Positions 56,401 to 64,000 of a stretch of DNA of 64,000 bases are shown here, piece after piece. The translations under genes and the position numbers were made by a program. The notes beneath the pieces are model-generated. The model did not search any database and was not told where the DNA came from. It worked only from the letters and a program-made list of their open reading frames with translations. The stretch lies in contig JAWNGF010000012.1 of the NCBI GenBank assembly GCA_037039685.1, positions 434,001-498,000 on the forward strand, given 5' to 3'. Position 1 is the first letter of the stretch, and each line of letters starts with the position of its first letter. Source of the stretch: Ceratobasidium sp. AG-K (Eukaryota; Basidiomycota; Agaricomycetes; Cantharellales; Ceratobasidiaceae).

Positions 56401-56965
56401 GCCCCGAATCAATCGTGCGTTACGGCCGGTTTCGCCTAGCTGGGGATGGAGATCGTTTCCGCACGGCAGAGTTGATTGATAGGGATACAATCGCTCGCGA
56501 CAACTCGTTCGTTAAGGTACGTGCACACAGTCCTTTTCGCCAGATTTCCCTCTCACTGTTTCATGCTAAATTGTCTCCCCACACCACCAGTACAACCTCT
56601 TACTGGACGCAAATGCGAATTATCCCAACCGGCCCGACGTCCCAATGCGTGAAACCCAATACGGTCGCTTATTGGATATCTATCATGTCCTCTTTACCGA
56701 CGAGTGAGTCCCAGCTTTCCCTCGAACCTTGATCTATCTAACGCCCATATATCTCAGCGACGGCATCCCCCAACGGTATATACTCGCACGCATCACGCAG
56801 TGTCACACGGACGGCCGTGATGCGGCCGCACCTGAAAACCCAGTAGTCTCATTTGACGCTGCCAGAATGTCACGAACAACCCCGGATATCGTACATATAT
56901 CTACATTAGTAGCTGTGGTGGGAAGGGTTAGCCTAGGCGGGAACCGCTGGGCTATTGTCGACTGA
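53401..56965 (+). pseudogene. Tnp2-family (CACTA/EnSpm-like) transposase with premature stop
   Basis: Multi-exon DNA transposase of the Tnp2 (Transposase_21) family. The N-terminus has a Cys/His cluster (CIICICCQK then HRHL). After linker exons comes the family core: ELESCAYDCCINSC, CPYCKEHRF, EDIALGISTDGFTLFK, NYNLHPRI, then after the stop GVIPGPK, GDLPAVAKLLLIKGHNAL, CRACY, FPYDIMHLLFEN. Helical exons end near GGNRWAIVD at 56965. The frame is open except for TGA at 54858-54860, in a position where an Arg-type codon (CGA) would fit; a C-to-T transition is the simplest cause. It is therefore probably inactive. Terminal CACTA repeats were not firmly identified. Confidence 0.88.
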
Positions 56966-57139
56966 AGCAGAGATAGCGCGCGAGCTCAATTTGTTGATGA
57001 CGTAGGAAACGTTGAATTCGAATAAACTATCCTGTATAATACTTTACAAGCTTCCCGCACACGTATATATGTAGCTCCAACAAACTGCCTTTCTTGTGAC
57101 GACACCGCGTGCCAACAAGCATAAGCTGGGTGCCTGAAG

Positions 57140-57295
57140 CACTACAAGAAGTGCGTCCGAGACATTGAATCGTTTATTTGGCCCCGTGACTTCGATTTTC
57201 ACCAGCCGACGGCACTTCCCTAGTGCCAATAATTGAGAAGCACTTCTTAGTAGTGTCAACGTCACTCCCTTAAAGTGAGAAGTGACGTTGACACT
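57140..57295. repeat. Palindromic CACTA-like repeat cluster downstream of the Tnp2 gene
   Basis: CACTACAAGAAGTGC at 57140-57154 is matched, reversed, by GCACTTCTTAGTAGTG at 57239-57254 (one indel). Immediately after, AGTGTCAACGTCACT (57252-57266) and AGTGACGTTGACACT (57281-57295) form a perfect 15-bp hairpin with a 14-nt loop. CACTACAAGAA is the classic CACTA-element terminus. The 115-bp unit could be a miniature CACTA element or the subterminal end of the neighbouring Tnp2 element. No matching 3-bp target duplication is visible. Confidence 0.55.
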
Positions 57296-58171
57296 CAGGG
57301 AAAGTTTGGCGGCTTCCCACAGTGTTGAGTGAGAGATAAGCTACGTGGTATAAATGGTGCCGCCTTTCTCCCAGACTGTACACCTGCTGTTATATTCACT
57401 CTGAAATGTATGTACATGACGAAATCGGCCATGATGACAGAATCGACACGTGCTATCCCGGACTGATGGAAATTCACCCTTCATGCGAAAGGGGCGGTGT
57501 CTGATACGTACCTGGTACACGCATGTCAGAAAAAAGTAAACAATATGCGCAGGTGAGAATCGTATGTACTGTTTCACACTTATATACATTGGCCAGCCTG
57601 GGCCCGGTTTCGTGATGCCCTGGTGGCATTAAGCCCGAACCCAGATATAGCAAAGAGGTACAGTATCATATAATGACGAATAGCGAATACAGTCAGTGTA
57701 GAGGACGCTAAGAAGACCTAGAAGTCTTGCTAAAACAATTCACTCCTTTGTCAAGTTGAATTTGAGGCGCAAAGGAGCGGAGCAACGAGTCACAACCATG
57801 AATTTAGATTTTTTAGAAATTAATAAATACTTGAATCGAGCCTGCAAACTTAAGCCTAGCTATAGAGCAACTGTTCAGTATAAAGGGGGTGGATTGACTA
57901 ACCAATCCTAGTGTAGTTGGTATTGAAACTTCATTTGGAAGAAGCTGTGGCGTTATAATATAATAGTATTACAATCTTGGAGGACAATCCTTGTTGGGCA
58001 GAGCGGTCAAAGCCAAACTACAAAAGCTAGTTTGGATGATCGAGCAGGTTTTGTGTAAACTGACACTATGTTCTTAGACTAGGCCCTCCGCCAAAAAGGG
58101 CACGGCATATATTGTTAGTCGAACATATTTAGTACCCAAGCTATGCAGAGTTCGCATCACAAAACAACAGG
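57296..58171. pseudogene. F-box-like family relic (C-terminal scrap, about 57630-57760) in otherwise empty spacer
   Basis: The segment with GAACCCAGATATAGCAAAG and ATGACGAATAGCGAATAC matches the 3' end of the decayed copy at 41970-42030. The following AAGTCTTGCTAAAACA also occurs at 60222, past the end of another relic. Only about 100 bp survives. The rest of the spacer has no feature. Confidence 0.6.
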
Positions 58172-59201
58172 CTAGTCCAACAAACCGAACACCTCAGCAA
58201 AATCGTCATCGTCCTGGGTGGCGGCCCTCAGCTCGACGGTGTTACGGACCTTGGTCGCAAACTCGGGACCGGCCAAGTGCTGGATGAAAGCATGTGCCAT
58301 GTCCGTGCCGGCGAATACCCCAGAACTCGTCCACGTAGTGTTGTCGACGACCCAGCGAGCCTTCGGAATCCAGTTGATGCTTTTGCTTGTTTCTTCCTAA
58401 TATCGAGTTAATCAACATTGGATTTCTGGGAGCTGCTTTATTATTCCCGACCTTGATCTGCTTGAACGACCCCTTGTTCGTGGTCGCGTTCTTTCCATCC
58501 AGAACTCCAGCATGAGCCAAGAGCCAACTACCAGTGCATACCCCGAGTAGATACTGTAAGCCCGGCGTCTGAAGTTTGATGAAATCGAGGACGGCATGGG
58601 AAAGCAAAGCTGGACCCGGCTCTGGACCTGATTGCATATATCCACTTATCAGGACCTGGAATTCATTCAAGTAATATCTACGTACCACCAGGAACGAGAA
58701 GAATATCGTATTGGGTGGTATTCACCTGACTAAAATATTTGGAAGGAGCCACTGGTGGACCCACACCTGGGACAACCAGATCCATGGTTTCTGCCAGATA
58801 GTCTATTTCAAATTCGTATTGAGCGCGCGGCCAACTTGGGAGCGTCTGCGATGGGAAACCTTTCGCCAAGAATGTAAGAAGCTCCATTGGACCTGTGCAG
58901 ATATCATGTTAGAATAGATAATTTCACGGGGTACGATATACACTTATTGGAAGTCTGACGTGATGACCATTGGGTACAGCACCACTCCGAATTTCCATGT
59001 GGTGCGGGTTTGGTTGGTCTGTCGTGCATCGGGGCCACGTTCATCAACGATTGGCTGACGGACACCTAGATCTGGAAATATCAGCAGTGCAAAGAGCATG
59101 GCGGGGGCATGCTCACGATTGCCATTGGGCGCTGCATTCGCTGCGCATAGGAAGGACGCTACAACGAGCGAACGGGCGAGATCAGACTTGAGTGGCATCA
59201 T
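58172..59201 (-). CDS. Secreted DJ-1/PfpI-family protein
   Basis: Minus-strand gene starting at ATG 59201 (a second ATG follows directly). It has a signal peptide (LARSLVVASFLCAANA), so it is likely secreted or vacuolar. Then come FGVVLYPMV, EIDYLAETMDLVVPG, YDILLVPGG, and the nucleophile elbow LLGVCTGSWLLAHAG, whose Cys is the expected active-site residue of class-I glutamine-amidotransferase-like/DJ-1 proteins. The C-terminal exon has INWIPKARWVVDNTTWTSSGVFAGTDMAHAF. Reported activities in the superfamily include glyoxalase, protease and isocyanide hydratase; the SSGV.AG.D pattern fits the isocyanide hydratase-like/AraC-type DJ-1 branch. Short introns interrupt the gene. Stop TAG 58172-58174. 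Confidence 0.82.
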
Positions 59202-59909
59202 CCTTGTAGAATAATGAGTAAGAGCTGGAGGATATTGCACTGTGATTCAAGGAGACATAGCTTTTATATCCTTCCATTGTTGTCGGAACAATCCTAGGAT
59301 GTATTGAGTCGCTAAACCTAAGGTTAATAAAGGGGAACTCGGGAAGCGCGGCCATGGTTGCATCACGCGACCCCTGATTCGCGATTGTTGTACACCGAGA
59401 ATGTAAGCTTTTAGGGTAGAATAAACTGAAGAACACAATACTCTATCAAAAGATGCGTACGTACCCAGCTTGATATAGAATTGGGCGTGTAAATATCGGA
59501 CCGATTGAACACCCTCAAGGTCATGGGATGTGCGTTTACAGCGCCTCATTTTGCCGGTCCGCTTGGGTTTAACCTACTCCTTGAGTTCTGTCGGTTACTG
59601 TTATTCAAGCCTGAATCACAACAGTAAATAACACATACAGTTGTAGCTCAGAGCATATCCACCCATATGAGGCATATTTGCGTCTTGCAGGTGGCTATCC
59701 AGTGGCTACCAAAATAGGAGCGAGGGATGTCATTGCGATAGTAATACGATGTGTGTATGTGGACCTGATCTCGTGTGACTGCACCTAAGATCTCGCCCGA
59801 CCAACCTTGCCAGTATACAACCTTAGATACTTGCCGTCCTGGATTAAGTCTCACCCACTCATTTCACATGTCCGTGGTCCACTGTCGGGCGGCTGGCTAC
59901 CACGGTTCA
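59202..59909. other. Intergenic, no gene seen
   Basis: Promoter side of the DJ-1-like gene; only chance ORFs. Confidence 0.4.
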
Positions 59910-60245
59910 AGGCTCGGCGAGTTCAGGAGATGAAATTAGCGATCTACGCTTACGCGTGATTGATTTTGACGCGGCAAGGCTTCGGGCGCGCAATGCTGGC
60001 CAGGATAGTCTACCCAGTAACCGAAAGCAAGAACAGGTGCCAGTCACTCGAGAAAATGAAGACATGCTATGGCGAGCATTCTCTAGCCCGGTCAACGCGA
60101 TCCCGGAACCTCGCAGGGAAACCGAGCTGGCGCTGAGTACAGGCACCGGGATAGCGAACACCTACCATGTGATGGCAAATAGCGAAAACACTGAGCGCAG
60201 AGGACTCTAATATAGCCCCGAAAGTCTTGCTAAAACAGTTTAACT
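59910..60245 (+). pseudogene. F-box-like family relic, C-terminal fragment
   Basis: Encodes only the last about 100 residues of the family (VIDFDAARLRARNAGQ, AFSSPVNAIPEPRRE, ANTYHVMANSENTE), ending at a stop about 60210. This matches the ends of the genes at 40220-42153 and 61069-62864. It lacks the F-box and middle domain. It lies 0.8 kb upstream of the intact copy in the same orientation. Confidence 0.75.
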
Positions 60246-60281
60246 CTGAAGTTGTGGTCTCTGGCACACTATGAGGCCCTG

Positions 60282-60432
60282 TTCTCCGGACAATGCGCAG
60301 GTGCATATCCGTAGGAGTTCTGCGGATTTTGGCCACTTTCCGCAGAACTCCTGTGGATATTTCGCATCGCCCAAGTCACACGGACTCCAAGATCTGACTT
60401 ATCCGCAGAGAACCTGCGGATTGTCCGGCGAA
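60282..60432. mobile_element. Miniature inverted-repeat element (151 bp) with internal hairpin
   Basis: Ends TTCTCCGGACAATGCGCAGGT (first 20 considered) and its reverse partner at 60412-60432 match at about 18 of 20 positions. Inside, ATCCGTAGGAGTTCTGCGGA (60307-60326) pairs with 60339-60358 except for two bases. The motif CCGCAG recurs several times. No target-site duplication was seen, and no ORF. The architecture is MITE-like. Confidence 0.6.
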
Positions 60433-61068
60433 TATGGGTTCATAGTGGCAGGGAGCACCCTAACCCTCAAGTTGAGTATTATACAACACATGGTGGACTC
60501 TACGGAACGTTCGAACACTAACGACTCATGGTTGACAGGAACCCCAGCACGGGCGTTCAGCAATCAAGGGGGTAGTTGTATATGTGTGGTAAGGGAGGCT
60601 TAATGAAGGCGCTTAAGAACCAGTTGAAATCGAGGTATAATGAAGTGGAGAAACGTGCCACTGCTATGAATGTAGATCTGCGAGTAAGGGATACTTAGAG
60701 CTGGCGTGCGAACTTATAGGAAGACTGCGAAAGGAATTTGGGATTGATTTTCTACCAGTGCTAGTACCGATGGCATCACACCTTTACAGAAGGAAGTAGC
60801 AACACCAGCAATATTGTGTTCGTGAAATAAAACGGACATTCGGCAGAGAGATGTGACCAAAGCCGCGCCCCAACAGCCAGCTCTGGTAGTTAGCATGGAG
60901 CGAATTTCGTATGAGTCGATGATGCGATGTAAGGTCAGTACGGAAACAATCAGAAAATTTGGGAGATTGGAGTCACATCCATGTCATTGGATATTACTCA
61001 ACCTTCTTGAACCCACGCATGCATCACAGTTGTGGCGAAATCCTGGGTTTCATCTCTGTTGAACCATC
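60433..61068. other. Intergenic, no gene seen
   Basis: 5' flank of the intact F-box-like gene; no additional feature. Confidence 0.4.
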
Positions 61069-62864
61069 ATGCCACTGACGCCCATTGTGTTCACTGCGCT
61101 TTCGATTGAACTAATCGTAAGGATCGTTGGTTTGACCAGTCCACTAGATATACGACGATGTCAACGGGTAGGCTCTGCCGCTATAACAATCATATATCTG
61201 CTAATCTAACCTCAGGTCTGCCGTCGGCTCTGCGATATAGTGGCATCGGATGAATACCTTCAATATATTCTCGAACTGGACACTTGCGGCTACGTCGCTC
61301 CCGTAATCCCGCGACTTGATATGAGCTACCCCGACAAGATCAAAGTGCTACGCAAGCAAATGCAACGGCGGCAGCGAGGCGAACTAGTTGAATTAGAATC
61401 GATCGAGCTGCTCCCAAAGCCAGTTCGATGGACATACCTTGTGGATGGCGTGCTTGCGTGTGGCTATGCCACTATCCCAACAATCGGACTCGCACGCGCA
61501 ATACGCTTTGACAAACTTCCATCTACGAATAAGGGAACAGGCCATAGACACTGGTATCACGACATTGGGTCCAACTTATGGGGCTTCGCAATGCAGCTCG
61601 AGTGGGACTTTATGGTCTATCTAGAGGCCAAGGAAGATCGACACTACCGACTCAACTTTAGAACCATGTCGACTAATGAGCCCCATCCAGCAGCAGCAGC
61701 TTCACTGCTTACCGGTGCAGCGCATGACTTGGTTCTGACCGGTGATTCTTCGGACAGAGGATTCGTTCTTCAGGCCTTTGGCAACCTTGTGGGTATCATG
61801 TATCTTTACTCAACGCAAGTGGGACAGTCAAGCGTTCTGGTGATATTTGACTGGGTTAATGGTGCTGAGCTCGTAGTGAGTCATTGTGTAATTATTATTT
61901 TAGCACAAATAGCTCATTCTAGCCTTTTTAGCATCTTGAAGTTCCATTACAATCGCCTTCCTTCTGTTTCCTCTCTCCCGAGCATGTTCTCATCCCCAGT
62001 CCCGCAAGTCCCACCTATACAGACAACTCGGACACCAATGAGGCCTTCAGCACCTTGGGTGGCCTGGATGTTTACCAGTTTCACAGACACAAGTACCCGC
62101 ATCAAGCGCAACCCGAAGCCCCTCGTCATGTGGCTACTTTTGTGCTACCCGATCTACGCGTCGAACAAAATACACTCTCTGTTAAGGCATATACATCCAG
62201 CCTCCCCAGACTATCAACCTTTTACGAGCAGACATGGGCTAAATACTCCTCCAGGATATACGAGACGCCACCGCAGCATCATCTTCTATGCATCCACATC
62301 AGGACGCTCATTATTCCTCCCGATGACGATCTAATGGACTGGGTTGAGTCTGCGGGGACTCTGCTTGTCTCTTCTGATCCGCTCCTGAATAGAATTGAAC
62401 AAACAATTGGCTCTAGCGCTGGCGCAGCAGGGGTCGATGACGCGGTTCCAATACCATGGGAAGCTTGGGGTGGCGATACAGCATGGCTTGGGTCAATTGC
62501 AGGAGAATTCTCCTGTCCATGGTCCACCGATGGGCTATGGGCCGTAACTCTCCAGCCCGCAGTTGACTCTCAGCAAGAAGATATTGATACTGGAGTGGAC
62601 TTGCTTGTGGTTGACCTGAATAGAGCTAGACTCCGCGCAGACCTTGCTGTAGCCAGAGAACACCACAATAGCACCCCACCACAAGCGCAGGGTAGAGCGC
62701 CGACCAGAGCACAGCCCAATGGCGTGCTAGAGCAAGCGTTCTCCAACCCAGTCAATGCGGTCCCGCGACCCGCAATGAAAACTCTCACAGTAATGAGGCC
62801 ACGAGCAGAACTGTCAGAAGGTATGAAGGTATTTGCGGACGGTGAAAATGGCGAGTCCCGTTAA
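61069..62864 (+). CDS. F-box-like domain protein, intact copy
   Basis: Exons 61069-61167, 61216-61875 and 61932-62864 join in phase 0 to 563 aa. Residues 1-45 form an F-box-like motif (FTALSIELIVRIVGLTSPLDIRRCQRVCRR with Leu/Ile/Arg spacing). The body shows family blocks YLQYILELDTCGYV, VDGVLACGYATIP, MSTNEPHPAA, VIFDWVNGAELV, GGLDVYQF, IPWEAWGGDTAWL, LLVVDLNRARLR and AFSNPVNAVPRP near the C-terminus. Same exon layout as the intact minus-strand copy at 33845-35650, so both belong to one expanded family. Presumed Skp1-binding adaptor; substrate unknown. No lesions are visible. Confidence 0.82.
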
Positions 62865-63261
62865 AGCTCCCAGCCTGACCGAGTGGATTTTGCTGACCAG
62901 AAGCCTTGTTTGTTGTAGTTGTGATTTTTGACAACGAACAACAAGTACCCGAAGTTGAGTGTCCCGTAACTGACGATACGAGATACTGACGACAAGAGTC
63001 TTTTAGGAGGGAAAGGAGAACAATTTCATGCGTCTAAGCAAGAACCTCTATGTATATGCGTGGTAAAGCGAGCCCTGGTCGATCGTACATCGATGGAATT
63101 GGATTGTTTTATGTCGGGTCGCGTTACAGTATCGTCGCGATACTACACTTTGGTTGGATTATGATAACGTTGGTGGAATTGCAATTTCGGAATTGCCTCG
63201 TTCCCCCGATGCGCATATGTTATCCTATTATTTCGACAACACAGCTTAGCATACAACGCTG
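62865..63261. other. Convergent intergenic gap
   Basis: Between the F-box-like gene (+) and the amidohydrolase (-). No feature. Confidence 0.4.
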
Positions 63262-64000
63262 TCATGCACCCAGCTTGCCATAAACGACTCTCCCGTCGAT
63301 CATGGTCGCCACAACCGTGGACGCTAAGATCTCATCCGCTGGGACAGTCATGATGTCCTGACTCAGAACCGTTACGTCCGCCCTCAAGCCCTTGACGATC
63401 CGACCAACTCGGTGCTCCTGGAAACTCGCGTGTGCCGCGTTGAATGTCATGCCACGCAGGGCTGTCAGGTCATTAGGTTCGTATCAGATAAATATATAGC
63501 GAAAACAGACCCACCTTCTTCCCGCGTCATCCGTTGCTCGGGGTACCACCCTCCTTTCCCATGCGGGGACGTGCCATCAGGCGCCAGTCGTGTGACCGCG
63601 GCATAGAAGCCCTATATGGTTTTGCGTTAGTCATCCTCGCCCATCCAGCCCCCCACAGAGGTTCTACTCGGGTCTACTCACCAGGAGCGGATTGATGCCT
63701 TCAACGGGGAAGTCTGACCCGGTAACAATTGTCGCGCCGTTCCTGCCAAAAATTAAATCCTATTTAGCTAGTAAAGAAATCCGAGTCGGAAATGTTCATA
63801 CTCAATAAGAGTCCTCCAGGCATACGCGCCTTTGATGCGCTCTGGGCCCTGTAATGTACGTACTTAGCACATGGAAATGTCCAAGTCAAGAGTCCGTACC
63901 AAGCGAGTCTCAGCGTAACCCATATCACTCGTTCTAGAAACCGTGAATAAGCCTCCGTCCATGTCAAAATCCTGCGTGCTTACGCATGAGTTGGTTGCAC
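63262..64000 (-). CDS. Amidohydrolase family 3 (YtcJ-like), C-terminal part, runs off window
   Basis: Minus-strand exons give QPTHATSDMGYAETRLGPER, GAYAWRTLIENGATIVTGSDFPVEG (the metal-binding Asp region GSDFPVE), INPLLGFYAAVTRL, WYPEQRMTREE, and the last exon with MTFNAAHASFQEHRVG, LRADVTVLSQDIMTVP and VVYGKLGA. The stop is at 63262. Members hydrolyse amide or imide bonds at a zinc centre; substrates of the YtcJ-like fungal proteins are mostly unknown. The 5' portion lies beyond 64000. No lesion is seen in the visible part. Confidence 0.9.

Noticed and set aside
42238..57254. A single 15-kb CACTA element bounded by CACTG... and ...TAGTG
   Set aside because: The candidate ends match poorly as inverted repeats, the better similarity is in direct orientation, and the flanking triplets (TGA, TCA) differ.
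1..64000. CRISPR arrays, operons, Shine-Dalgarno sites
   Set aside because: The intron-rich genes, Pol III tRNA and element types are eukaryotic; no regularly spaced direct-repeat array exists.

Overview
The window is nuclear DNA from a filamentous fungus, almost certainly a basidiomycete. Genes are cut by many short introns (about 45-60 bp, GT-AG with frequent GC-AG), and gene types include a C6 zinc-cluster regulator, a delta-14 sterol reductase, a NACHT-WD40 protein, large F-box-like paralogues, a Tnp2-type DNA transposon and a Ty3/gypsy chromovirus. The mix resembles Rhizoctonia/Cantharellales genomes; that placement is my inference from gene content, not from a search.

Layout. 0-12.3 kb is ordinary gene-dense sequence: the 3' end of an ERG24-like sterol reductase (+), ORC2 (-), a GPR1/FUN34/YaaH acetate-transporter-like gene carrying an apparent 1-nt frameshift (+), a phosphatidylserine-decarboxylase-superfamily gene of the PsiD-like type (+), a Zn2Cys6 transcription factor (+) and an 11-exon aldo/keto reductase (-). 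A 1.04-kb foldback element (213-bp inverted arms) lies upstream of the reductase. 14-19 kb holds a 1,599-aa NACHT-WD40 STAND protein. It is followed by an intron-containing tRNA-Asn(GTT) and a second foldback repeat.

20-30 kb carries three paralogous MDR-type NADPH oxidoreductases (one -, two +) with an ADGF/CECR1-like adenosine deaminase between the first and second and a dead Tc1/mariner transposase between the second and third. 30-36.5 kb is a tandem duplication of an F-box-like gene, one copy intact and one dead. A single-pass membrane protein follows at 37.4-38.6 kb.

40-61 kb is transposon-rich. It has a dead F-box copy, a disordered AT-hook-like protein of unknown function, a very young complete chromovirus (LTRs differ at 1 of 414 positions, TSD GTGGG), a casein-kinase-1 fragment cut by that insertion, a Tnp2 transposase with a premature TGA, small hairpin/MITE repeats and F-box relics. 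The right end has a secreted DJ-1/PfpI-like protein (-), an intact F-box-like gene (+) and the 3' part of an amidohydrolase (-) that runs off the window.

There is no obvious single pathway. The main themes are birth-and-death evolution of F-box-like and MDR families, STAND-type surveillance genes, and nested mobile elements. I did not find a clear new biological system. The best candidates for a second look are the uncharacterised 473-aa AT-hook-like protein, the extra coiled-coil ORF upstream of gag in the chromovirus, the foldback elements, and the PsiD-like decarboxylase.
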